Shown here one piece after another: positions 45,401 through 55,611 of a DNA stretch of 64,000 bases (position 1 is the first letter of the stretch; each line of letters opens with the position of its first letter). A program made the translations under genes and the position numbers. Location of the stretch: the NCBI RefSeq assembly GCF_020520425.1, contig NC_079487.1, positions 130,036,385 through 130,100,384 on the forward strand, in the 5' to 3' direction. The stretch comes from Spinacia oleracea (taxonomy: Eukaryota > Streptophyta > Magnoliopsida > Caryophyllales > Amaranthaceae). Below the pieces are notes generated by a model, which did no database searches, was not told the origin of the DNA, and worked only from the letters and a program-made list of their open reading frames with translations.

Positions 45401-47384
45401 ATCCAAATAAATTCCTTTTTGTTTTGGGGGATTGGGAATAAATTGAAAGGTGGAAACTGATAATAGAAATAGGTTACTCCTATAATTTCTAAAGCAAAAC
45501 TTGACTCTTTAACTTGTTCAGTTCAGTGTATTAATCATACTACTTTATCTTCAGTCTTCCAGTTATCTATACCGAGTGTTTATGGAATAATCTTCACACA
45601 GGTCTATCATTGAAGACCCAGGAGCTAACGGCTATATACTTAATCATGAGAATCGTAGCTTATTTTGGATTCTTACGTGATTTACATGTTGTACTTGACT
45701 CAATTACCCTTATATGTACTCTATGGGTGATCTATATGGTACGATTTAAGTTAAAGGACACCTACATGCAAGAGCTTGATAACATGCCTTTGTATTACGT
45801 GGTAAGCAACTTTTCTCTTGCCCAGTATTAGATCTTTTCTTTTTCAATATACTTAATTAATTTGACAATGTTTTGCCAAGCATATGTACACTCTTCCTAC
45901 TATAATGCATCTATATTTAATGCATTACTGAAAAGAAAACCTGACATCACAAAGAATTATTAGTGTGAACATTTTTTATTTTTTTTTACAAATGTATTTG
46001 TTAAGTCTAGTATACTTCTTGCAAGTATAGAGATATGGACCATAGCACGAATGACAGTGACATGTTATGTTTGTTTTTCGCAGTTGGTGCCTTGTGCCAT
46101 TGTTGCGGTAATCGGCCATCCTGGATATCAACTTCACATTTTCACAAGATTCTTGTTTGTGTATCTTATGGCAATTGAAGCTGTTTCAGTGCTCCCTCAA
46201 CTTCGTTTAATACAAAATGCTAAGGTTTGTTATACTAATACGAGCTTGTATACGTTGGAAATATGTTTTGTAATGTCTATACCATAAACAAGCTCACTTC
46301 AGGTAGTGGATGGCAACCTACAAATTTCTTTGTTAGTTTCAGTAAGAGTGTGAATTGGCTCATGTGTTGTTCAGAATTGAGCATTGATTTTGGCCATCTA
46401 TTCAAGTCCATTTTTAGCAAAGCATGAGTTTGCTTACATTGGTAAACAAGTTTGCCTAAAGTTGATTAGTTTGTAGGCAAAAGTGTGATGAACTACTTGT
46501 TCTCATGCATTTAGAAACAATTGCTAAATTGCTTCTTATTGATCGATTCTTTTAATTCATTTTCTTTAGACAATTTTACATAACTGCAAATCTTGAATTT
46601 AGTTGGATAGTTGCATTTTCTATGCAATTTGTATCGTAGTTTACAACCACTTTACGTTGCTGAATTAGGTGACTCTCTGTACTTATAGTTTGAAGGCGTT
46701 GAACACTAAATGATGGTGTGAAGTTTGCACTTCATAAATAATTATTAGACTGCTTGTATTTGATTTACATTTGGATCACAGATATAAATATCTTTTCAAG
46801 TCAAGCTATGGAGCATTTGCAGCTATTGCTAATTCCTTATTAACATTTTCTTTAAAATTGTTCTGTCACAGATTGTTGAACCATTTACTGCTCATTATGT
46901 CTTTGCCTTGGGTGTTGCAAGATTCCTCTCATGCGCAAATTGGATATTTATGGTCAGGAATTCATAATACACCCTTTACTTTACTGTATGTCATACTCCG
47001 TATTGAAAGTTGTCTAATATTCCTAGACTGATCTCCATATATTTTGCAACTACATACAGCTTATTGACAGCAAGGGAGAAATCCTAACGCAAATAGGGAA
47101 CGGACATCTTTATTTACTGGTGGCTCTTCTTTCTGAGGTGGTTCATACTTTCATCTTGGCAGACTTCTGTTACTACTACGTCAAGAGGTATTCAAACTCC
47201 TCAGTAATGCATATATCCATCATTTCATCCGACTGCATTTTTTGTCACGACATTAGTTTACAATATTCTGATCAATTAATTTACAATGAGCTTTTTAATT
47301 ACAAAGTAAAAATCTAAAAGGAAAAATGGATTTTGCAGTGTAATGGAGGGACAACGCATGATGAGGCTTCCTTCGCTAGTCTGA
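42421..47384 (+). CDS. ERD2-like protein, copy 5
   Basis: Exons 42421-42652, 45602-45801, 46084-46224, 46872-46952, 47060-47187 and 47339-47384 give 275 residues. The start is MGDKRAIPTPVK and the C-terminus RLPSLV. Exon 1 differs most inside the cluster of copies 2-6 (KGQNNMFIFTQIAHSAG, YKLSVTKTCSG). Otherwise it has the standard family words, including LVPCAIVAVIGHPGY and SEVVHTFILADFCYYY. Intron 1 is 2.9 kb and holds a degraded antisense LINE. Complete and open. Confidence 0.9.
42970..45210 (-). mobile_element. Degraded LINE (L1-type reverse transcriptase) in copy 5 intron 1
   Basis: Minus-strand fragments in 5'-3' order: DHPETVKHFRPISLCNTLYK (about 44600, palm region of plant LINE RT), SSQGDPMSTYIFNICLDA (about 44390, matching the RQGDPLSPYLF motif), EKVHMELAVWKSEFLSSR (about 43850, thumb/connection) and FSLSFAYEAA followed by WLWNTMIPSKYYERLC (about 43150, zf-RVT-like). 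The order matches a plant L1 element. Frames change and stops intervene throughout. No endonuclease domain was recognised, and the 5' end is unclear. It lies opposite to the host gene. Confidence 0.75.
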
Positions 47385-48232
47385 AATCAAGATATGCTGG
47401 GAGCTGCAGCAATAAACTCTTCGTGGAGATGCATAAGATTCAACCCCCACTCCCTCGGAAGAAATCGAATAAAAATGTACTCCATATAAGTAAAATAGAA
47501 TAAGACTGTGTTTCACATGTTCTCTGTATATGTGACATTGTCAGTCTCAGATCTGTATAGTAGGACTTCAGGATTGACTTCCTCAGCCAACGCGAACAAG
47601 GAAGTCATCATCCACAATCTGGTAAATTTACAGATATTAGCATGTAAAAATTATGATTCTATATGGAAATGATACAGCCCCCAGTTATGATTTTGGTACT
47701 GCATATTGAAAAGTAAAAACTCCTGCAGAAATCTATACAGTAGCCCATTTTCACTTCAAACAGAGGTTCTTCGTTTCGGGTTACCATTACATCATGTCAG
47801 TCTTTCCTTTAGTTCCAGTTTCGGGCCGGAAATCGGAGTGGACACATTTCTCTAAACCCGGACTTTTTCAGGCCGGGACTCTGTGTGAAACAATGTCTAA
47901 TACGAATGTACAAACGATAGTCTGATATCCGAAACAACATAAACTTTGTTAACCTTGCATACGATGCGTATATTGACATGCTAATGCCTGATAATGATGT
48001 TTAACATAACATAATCTTAGATATAAGTTGACATGGTTAAACAATTAACCAACTCACCCAGTCAGCCTGAGCACACTATGTGTAATCAAATCTTCCTTAT
48101 TACTCCATTAATCTAAGTCTTCATTATCAGACTTTCCCTCAGAGCTGAGGAGCCAACCGATTTAACTAATTTTCAACCACCTTTTATCGATCTATATATG
48201 TTCGGATTTCTGGTAATTAACAAGTGAATATC
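47385..48232. other. Intergenic between copies 5 and 6
   Basis: 848 bp holding the 3' flank of copy 5 and the promoter of copy 6. No element or other gene recognised. Confidence 0.5.
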
Positions 48233-48959
48233 ATGGGGGACAAGAGGGCAACTCCGACACCGGTGAATCGGCTAGGGAGATGGGTTCGGAGTCGCTCGGT
48301 GAGACAAAAAGTAACCATGGGCGCGGTTGCAGCATTAATGTTGCTGGTTTTGTTGAAAGTTCTTGTCAAAAAACGCAGCCACTACTTTGTTGCTACTCAA
48401 GTTGCTCATTCTGCTGGGATCTTAGTCTTAATTTACAAACTCACTATCACCAAAAATTGTTCCGGTATTACCCTCTTCGTTCCCTTACTCTTTACTACTC
48501 CCTCCGTCCCTAATTGTTTGTCTCATACATCCTTGTTAACTGGTGTTTAACAGGTCTATCATTGAAGACTCAGGAGCTTACAGTGGTATTCTTAATGATG
48601 AGAATTATATGCCATTTTACTCTCGTACATGATATACATATTGTACTTGATACTCTAATCCTCGGATCTACTCTCTGGGTCATCTATATGATACGTTATA
48701 AGTTAAAAAGAACGTACATGCATGACCTTGACAACTTGCCTTTGAGATATGTGGTAAGCAATTTTGTGTATAAAAAAGACGTGCATATATTATGTAACGA
48801 GCTATTTAATTTATAATATGTTACAATTCATGTTTTCAAAATATCGGCTTTAGTTATATGTTTGATGACGTCAGTTGGTGCCTTGTGCTATTGTCGCGGT
48901 GATCGGGCATCCTGGATGGCAAGTGAACTTTTTCAGGGATCAATTTCAATTTGTGAGGA

Positions 48960-49597
48960 CAGGCCCGGCCATAGGGAGGTCTGGCCGGATCTATGGCACA
49001 GGGCCCCCAAATTTAAGGGCCCAAAAATGTTAAACTGCTGTTTAAGCTTTAAAAAAAAGAATTAAACCCTTCTTCTTTCTTGGCTTCCCCATGAGACTCT
49101 CTGATTCTCTGTAACAAACAAAAGGAAATCGCAAAACTCAAAACTCTTCAAATTCTCTATTTTCCCATGATTCAATTTTCAAAATAATTAATTCTCATAA
49201 CTCCATTATTTATTTCTTCTTTTTCGGCAATTACAAAAAGTACGGTCATGAAGATCTCAATTTTTTTTCATTCCATTTAATTCATTTCTATAAAAACCCA
49301 CCTAAAATTATGATGTTCTACAGATATATTTTCATATATTTATAAATGGATCAAGATCTCTCATGTATCAATATCCACAATTTCAATTTTTTTCAATTCA
49401 AAAAGGGTAAAATCGTCATTGGAAGAACTCAAGTTTTTTTTTATAGCATTCAATCAAGATCCAGGTTGCATTTATCTTACTCTTAATGGTTTTATTGCTA
49501 TAATTTTTATGTAATTGTTGTTTGATTTTTTAGGGCCTCATATGGACTTTAGTTATAAACTTAGCACAGGGCCACTAAATTGCCGGAGACGGCCCTG
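48960..49597. mobile_element. hAT-type non-autonomous element in copy 6 exon 3
   Basis: The ends CAGGCCCGGCC and GGAGACGGCCCTG are imperfect inverses of the CAGGGCCGNCTC type. They are flanked by a perfect 8-bp duplication TGTGAGGA (48952-48959 and 49598-49605). An 8-bp duplication and CAGGG ends are hAT marks. Subterminal GGGCCCCCAAATTT and AGGGCCTCATATGG words occur. No transposase reading frame. Confidence 0.88.
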
Positions 49598-49935
49598 TGT
49601 GAGGAGGTTCTTCTTTGTTTATAGTTTGACAATTGAAGCCGTTTCTGTACTTCCTCAGCTTCATTTGATACAAAATGCTAAGGTTTGTGTAATTATCATA
49701 TGATAATTGTTTTAAATCTCAACCCTTTTAAATTCATTTATGTGAATTATTAAACTTTTTTTTTTCTTTTTGTCTGTCTTTCAAATTTAATTTGAGTTGT
49801 AGATGGTTGAACCGTTTACTGCCCATTACGTCTTTGCCATGGGGGTGGCAAGATTCTTCTCATTCGCTAATTGGATGATTATGGTAAGCACATATTTTAT
49901 ACGCCGTAGTTATTTACTTGTGTTAAATTATTTTT

Positions 49936-50068
49936 CCTCTACCAATGATGTCTTGGCCTAGTGATTAAGATTGAGGGCCTGTGTACAATAGGTCTCAGGT
50001 TCGAATCCCACGCCCCCATTTGTAATTTATATTGCCCTAGTGGCTCATTTGCACACAAAAAAAAAAAC
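49936..50068 (+). mobile_element. tRNA-derived SINE in copy 6 intron 4
   Basis: A box TGGCCTAGTGATTAAG and B box GGTTCGAATCCC are followed by a short body and a poly(A) tail. The 9-bp direct repeat ATTATTTTT flanks it (49927-49935 and 50069-50077). About 133 bp. Confidence 0.8.
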
Positions 50069-50901
50069 ATTATTTTTGACTTTTTAAATCGTTTCAACTC
50101 AATATTTAAACGTAAATATCTTCGAATACGTATGTTAGAAAAATATAAAAAAAATTGATATTGTAAAACTACACATTAAGATGAACAAAATAAGATCTCA
50201 CATTTTGAAATACATATTGGAAATAAATTAGAAGTTTCTCTTCAATTGTGAATAGTGTCAAGATTCCAAAATGGACTAATATTCGAGAACGTACAGATGG
50301 AGTATATCGTTTTGATTTTCTTTTTATGATTCCTTGGATTAATTAAGTCGTGTTTGTTTCGACTATCTGCAGCTTATCGACACTAAAGGATCACTAATGA
50401 CACAAATAGGGAGGGGACGTCTTTATTTACTAGTGGCTCCGCTATCTGAGGTGGTTCAAACTTTCATCTTGGCCGACTTCTGTTATTACTACGTAAAGAG
50501 GTACACTCTATGCATTTATGATGATATTTTATTTTCAATTTTCAAATTTTGTTTCTTTGATAACAAAACACGAAATCTGAAAAAGAGAAATATGGATTTT
50601 ACAGTGTGATGGAAGGACGGCGCTTGATGAAGCTACCATCACTTGTCTCAGTTGTGTGAAATTTGGATATATATATATATTTGATTATTGCAGCAATAAA
50701 ATTACTTTGTATTAATTGTGTTCATTTGGAGATGCGTAAGTTAGTATGCACTTGTAAATTACTCAGGCATGAACTTGAGCACATATAAATTGTTCATATG
50801 GTGAAGGTCATGCTGAATGCTAACATTTGTTTAATGTTTAACGGCGCTAAAAAAACATTACCCCCGTATAATTTAAATATGACTAATTTCACTAAATAAT
50901 A

Positions 50902-51273
50902 TTCCCTCCGTTTCTTTTTGTTTGTTACCTTTGGACTTTTGCACGTTTATTAACGTATAATAAATTATTATTTTTGTATTAAAAAAATTAAAACAAAGTT
51001 AAACCTCAATCCACTAATCATTACAACAATCAATAAGATTGTTTTATTTATCAAAATGAACCAATAATGGAAAAGCACAAAGATTGCTAACTTAACATAC
51101 TTGGGAAATTGCAAAGATATTTAATGAGTTGAAAAAATTGGACCAATTAAAATTAAAAGATGGCACTAAAAAAGATAGTATAATAAGTTTATAAAAGAAA
51201 TGATTCTCTCATGTAACAAACATTGTGAAACACCTAAAAGGAATACGTAACAAACAAAAAGAAACGGAGGGAG
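50902..51273. mobile_element. Stowaway-type MITE
   Basis: Ends TTCCCTCCGTTTCTTTTTG and CAAAAAGAAACGGAGGGAG, TA on both sides. It lies five bases from the start of the MITE at 51279. Confidence 0.85.
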
Positions 51274-51278
51274 TAATA

Positions 51279-52463
51279 GGCCCTGTTTGGTTAGGAATTG
51301 TTAGCTGTCAGCTGTTAGCTGATAGCTGGTTTGACTAGCTGTTAGCTGTTTGCATTAGCTGATTTGACTAGCTGGTTACATTAACTGTTTGTGTAAAAGT
51401 TTTTGGTAAATTAAATGATAGTTGTTAGCTGTTTAATATGTAAAATGACCATTAAGGACATGACATACTTTGTTTCTTATTAATACTAGACAAATAGTTT
51501 ATCGTGTTAAATTTTTTTCTCTTTATATTTTTCTACTCCGTCTGTTTCTTTTTGTTGTATCCGTTTCCATTTTAAGCGTTTCATATTGTTGTCTCCATTT
51601 AGAAACTATTCTATTTTGGACATACATTTTATCCTAAGATACCCTTACATTTTTATCTAATTACCAAAATACCTAAAGATTCTACACATATTCCCACCTA
51701 ATTTTCCCCACCCATAATATTTAATTCTTTTCCCTTCCCCATATACCCACTCTCTCACCTCCTTTATCACCCATCATTATCACTCCTCTCTCCTACCTTA
51801 TTTCTTTATTATTTTCTCACTCCTTTATTTATTATAATCTCTTACACCCAATCATTTCTCTTACACCCAATCATTACACTTATACCCATACAAACCAATA
51901 TTCCAATTTTCTTAAAAACCACACCAGATTCCAAATGGATACATAAAAAAGAAATGGAAGGAGTAATAAATATTGACTAGATAAAATAAATTTATTTTTT
52001 AAAAAAAAATGATATTCTTAATTTAAAATTTTCAATAATATATATTTTTCAATAGAAAAATATTACTAATGATATTTTAAGCATTATTGCAATATACTTC
52101 AATTGGTTCAAAGCACTAATATAAAATTTATTACAACAAAAAATAAATCTAGTAAATAGGGTGAAATGAAAAAGAAAGTGTGAGTAATGTGTTCAGGAGA
52201 AAAATATGTAGGGTACCAAGATTGATAGGAGTTGTAATTATAGACGATAGTAGGACAAAATAGTCATTTTCATCCACTTTCACAAACCTCTAATTGCAAA
52301 AAGCTCCTATATTGAGCATTTTTAAAATTAGCTTTTTCACCCCTAAACTCTCTTCCAATCCTCTCCTAACCAAACACTCTCAATTAGGTTTTTCTAAAGG
52401 TCCACCTCTAATTCACCCCAAAAACTATTTTTCCCTCAAACCTCTCCTAACCAAACACCCTCT
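51279..52463. mobile_element. MITE of the GGCCCTGTTTGGTTAGG family, with nested Stowaway
   Basis: Same ends and interior as 15773-16515. About 430 bp longer because a Stowaway sits at 51536-51963. Both share AGGGTGAAATGAAAAAG, GGGTACCAAG and the closing CCTCTCCTAACCAAACA. Confidence 0.75.
51536..51963. mobile_element. Stowaway-type MITE nested in another MITE
   Basis: Left end CTCCGTCTGTTTCTTTTTG, right end AAAAAGAAATGGAAGGAG, TA on both sides. The related element at 15773-16515 has the uninterrupted sequence at this place. Confidence 0.82.
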
Positions 52464-52534
52464 ATTAGTCTCTCTTTGTCGTACTTTCATAAAAGAGTCT
52501 CCACTTTTAGAGTTACAAACTTACAACTTTGAAA

Positions 52535-52680
52535 TGAGGGGTATATGATATTTGAACCCGTGATTTTTGTGACACGCTGTCTCGGATACCATCTCAATTC
52601 TCAAATGACCAACTCAACTAAAACCTTAAATTGATGGTCGAAATCTAAATATTAATTTTATACTCTATCAAATAAGATTG
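52535..52680 (+). repeat. Dispersed repeat, copy B
   Basis: Same ordered words as 27340-27480: TTTGAACCCGTG, GGATACCAT, CTCAACTAAAA, TTAATTTTATACTCTATCA. Ends not resolved. Confidence 0.45.
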
Positions 52681-52797
52681 TTGATCTAGAAAAAATTGAA
52701 AACACAAGTGTAACTTTTTAGTTTGATACTCCGTAGTTTTGATTTATGCAAGCTTTAAAAGTTAACTACTTTGTTATGAACTTCATGATTTTTTGTA

Positions 52798-52992
52798 CTC
52801 CCTCTGTCTCTATTTGTTTTCCTTGTATATATTTTGGTCCCCTTTAAAAATTATCTTATTTTTTTATATTATATAGTACCGGTTTTTAAGCATTTACCCT
52901 TTTGCATACACTCGTAAAACTAAAAAAAAACTAGGGAGTAGCCATGAGGCCCATGACCTTCAAAATTTTAGCCCAACCATAAAAGCAGGAAG
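52798..52992. mobile_element. Diverged Stowaway-like MITE
   Basis: Left end CTCCCTCTGTCTCTATTTG and right end AAAAGCAGGAAG, TA on both sides. The right end is weak. Confidence 0.45.
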
Positions 52993-53207
52993 TATCCGTT
53001 TATGAAGTTCTTGACTTAATTAAGTGATGATCAACGTCAATAATTTGGTAAATGTTTAGGTAATACTACACTATTTACGTAAATATTATTAATAACTTTA
53101 ACTTAATTATTGTACTATTTCTAATTTGTATTGCCTTTGGTTCATCGGCACCGAAAAGTTACTCCCACAAAGATGTTGTTCCCATTGCCTCACTGGAAAT
53201 AATAATA

Positions 53208-53466
53208 GAGGTTGTTTTTTCGCATATCAGATATGTGTGGAAACACACATATCAGTTAAAAGACAAATAGCTAAAAGACAAAATAGGAAGTATCATTCTG
53301 TAAAAAAAAGTACCATTCTGTAAAAAATAGTACCATTCTGTTAAAAAAAGTACCATTTTTATTTTAAAAAGTACCATTTAATTTCTTTTTTGTCCGTTTT
53401 CCTATTTTGTCTTTTGCTATGATATGTATTTGCAAGCACATATCTGATATCCGAAAATACTTCCTC
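53208..53466. mobile_element. MITE with 9-10 bp target duplication, family member 2
   Basis: Ends GAGGTTGTTTTTTCGC and AAAATACTTCCTC, with ATATCAGATATGTG inside the left end and ATATCTGATAT inside the right. The flanking direct repeat AATAATAATA is of the right length but low complexity. Same family as 32738-32983. Confidence 0.75.
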
Positions 53467-53776
53467 AATAATAATACTCACTATTAGTAGTACGGAGTAT
53501 GTTCACCTTTCACAACTCATCCCTCTCTCAGGGTAGGACCCATATACAATAGCATGCTTTTGTGGTAAAACGCACCGTACCTGATTTTATTGCACCAAAA
53601 TAGTAATACACGTGTCAAACATGCATCAACTCTTCGGACCTTTATGATTTCTTTAACAAGTTGGAATTAAATAAAAATACCCCACTCGGCCCTCAATTTC
53701 TCCAAATACTACGTGCACCAACCCCGCCAAAAAATAACAAAAACACTTTAAAATAAGCTATCCAAAGGCATCTCGC

Positions 53777-54055
53777 CACGTGTAGTTCCAAGTCGTTGAT
53801 GGGTCATCTTCAAAACCCAATTTGAGCTGTAATTCGTCATCCACGTGTCCGGTACCAAGTGGGCAAGTGGCCGTACAAAGGGACCCACTCATTGACACGT
53901 GGCGAAGCGGAGTAGTGGCTTTTTGCATAGAGAAGTCTGTTAGTCTGGTATAAAATCTTGTTCACGTGGTTACTTTAATTTAGAAAAATCCGGTGTGACG
54001 CGACCTATATACAGATTCACAGCTGTGGTGGTCCTACTTTGTCGTTACACGTGGC
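53777..54055. promoter_or_regulatory. Distal cluster of five ABRE/G-box sites
   Basis: CACGTG cores at 53777-53782, 53842 (CACGTGTC), 53896 (CACGTGGC), 53963 (CACGTGG) and 54048 (CACGTGGC). ACGTGKC is the ABA response element bound by ABI5/ABF bZIPs. The cluster lies 1.5-1.8 kb upstream of the Ninja start, and a TATTTAAG box follows at about 54115. Confidence 0.6.
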
Positions 54056-54209
54056 AATTGTTGATTGATGTTTCATTTTTGTATACGAAACACTTCTGCT
54101 TCTTCTCTCCTCTCTATTTAAGGTTTGAGAGTGTTGCCTTGGACTTTACAAATTCTTCTAATCATGGAAAAGTTTTGTTAGTCTATCTAATGTCAATTTT
54201 TGGGGTATG

Positions 54210-55360
54210 AGATGTGAAATTTCAAATTTGGGTTTTTGTACACTAGTACAAGAGTGCAAGCTAGGATAATGAGTTATACCCAAGTTCTTCTCTTTGAAGT
54301 TATTCTCTCTATCGTAAATATTTTGATTTTAAATTTTAATTTTCTCTGTGATAAATTTTTCTATTAGAAAATTAAGATCAAACAAAATAAATTTAGATAA
54401 AATATGGTGTAAATTGATCCAATAAATTTCACTCAATAACAAAATTACCTTCCTTATTGTCCAGCGTACTAAATTAATATTTATTTAAAGATTATACCAG
54501 GATATCCACTGATAATTTTGATATAATGAACTAAATATCGAGGAACTGCTAGAATTTTGTTTATGGTGCATAAGTTTATTATTTGAACATATATTTGTTG
54601 TATTATAATATGATTGTGACGTGAAAGTACACTATCAATTAAGGTACAATTTTAATTTTAAGGACAAGATAGCAATCTTTTACACCAAGTTAAGGATTGT
54701 GTAAACTCGAATTGTGCCATGGATATATGGGCTTTTGCCATGAAAGGGAATATAGTTTACCACAAGTAAAACGTTATTTAATAGCAATACAAAAGTTTTC
54801 CATATGAATACTTAAAGTTGGCCTGCTTTGGTATTTTGTTCTATTAATTGGCCATGCACTGATAAGTTCAAATTAAACCAACTAATAGCTATAAAATGGA
54901 AGTAGTACACTCCTTTTATATATTACATCTATAACTTTTTATGATTAATTACGTATTATTGTGTTATGAAATCTGAATGATGTTAATTTTTCTTGATAAA
55001 TATATCGTATGTAATACTCCTGAATAATACGTTATTCAATATAAGAGTTATGAAAAAGTCGCATATATTAAATTAGAATGACTTAGAACAATTCTCATGT
55101 CAATAATTCAATATTATATGTCATTCAGCTTATACAAGAACATACATATACCCCTCATACAATCTTTAAGCATGATTTCAAACATAATTCAAATGCATCT
55201 TAATTTTAATTTTCAAACTTCCAATTTCTACATGCCATTAAACAAGCAAAAAGAAAAGCTTTTCAAATTTAAATATAGAAGAAGTGGAATGAGAATTAAC
55301 CACCATTGAAGCTAACAAACCATACACATTCTTCCCCCCTCTCTCTCTCCAAACTCGCCT
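54210..55360. other. AT-rich Ninja upstream region
   Basis: Between the distal and proximal ABRE sites. No coding sequence, RNA gene or defined repeat seen. Confidence 0.5.
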
Positions 55361-55374
55361 CCCAAAACACTTCT

Positions 55375-55423
55375 TACGTGTCAGCAGCCATCTCTACTCT
55401 CCTCTTTCGGCCCACCACGTGTC
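55375..55423 (+). promoter_or_regulatory. Proximal ABRE pair upstream of Ninja gene A
   Basis: TACGTGTC at 55375-55382 and CACGTGTC at 55416-55423, about 190-235 bp upstream of the ATG at 55612. AFP/Ninja genes are known to be ABA-responsive, so an ABI5-type feedback loop is plausible. Only gene A has this promoter; the duplicated unit starts downstream of it. Confidence 0.6.
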
Positions 55424-55611
55424 ATCTGAACCCCAAATAACAGAAGGGAAAAAAAAGTGTAAAACAATATTTTCAAATTCCGTCTCCTTCACACCCCTTA
55501 AAAGAGGCGAAAAACAAAAACACTCTCCTCCCTCCATTCTCCATTGTTATACTTTTTTAGAGAGAGAAAAACTCATATTGTAGAGAAAGCAAGCTCTTCA
55601 AAAATACAACA

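Larger units (their letters stand above)
48233..50659 (+). pseudogene. ERD2-like protein, copy 6, exon 3 split by a hAT element
   Basis: Exons 48233-48464, 48554-48753, 48875-49682 (contains the 638-bp insertion 48960-49597), 49803-49883, 50373-50500 and 50605-50659. Without the insert and one target duplication, exon 3 is 162 nt (54 codons) in frame, so the pre-insertion allele coded for about 285 residues. With the insert the reading frame is interrupted, hence the pseudogene call; a splice variant could in principle rescue it, but none that keeps the frame is obvious. Even without the insert, exon 3 is seven codons longer than in copies 3-5 (NFFRDQFQFVRRFFF region). The tail is extended to KLPSLVSVV. 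Exons 1, 2, 4, 5 and 6 are open with good splice sites. Confidence 0.8.
50660..53480. other. Intergenic dominated by MITEs
   Basis: Between ERD2-like copy 6 and the Ninja gene upstream region. It is filled by two Stowaways, a GGCCCTGTTTGG MITE with a third Stowaway nested in it, a dispersed repeat and a 259-bp MITE, each listed separately. No gene recognised. Confidence 0.6.

Noticed and set aside
45353-45440. GGGGGTGTTTGG MITE-like end in copy 5 intron 1
   Set aside because: Only one end was found; no matching inverse end or duplication.
48490-48550. CTCCCTCCGTCCC Stowaway-like end in copy 6 intron 1
   Set aside because: Only one end is seen. Intron 1 is too short to hold a second end, so at most it is a solo remnant.
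48862-49065. 67-residue frame spanning copy 6 exon 3 and the hAT element
   Set aside because: It is in a frame shifted from the ERD2-like protein and runs into the element; not a separate gene.
49940-50010. Possible tRNA gene
   Set aside because: A and B boxes are present but there is no cloverleaf continuation. The poly(A) tail and 9-bp flanking repeat show a SINE.
53995-54210. 71-residue open frame near the distal ABRE cluster
   Set aside because: No recognisable motif. It starts upstream of the TATA-like box, so it is not the likely product of that promoter.
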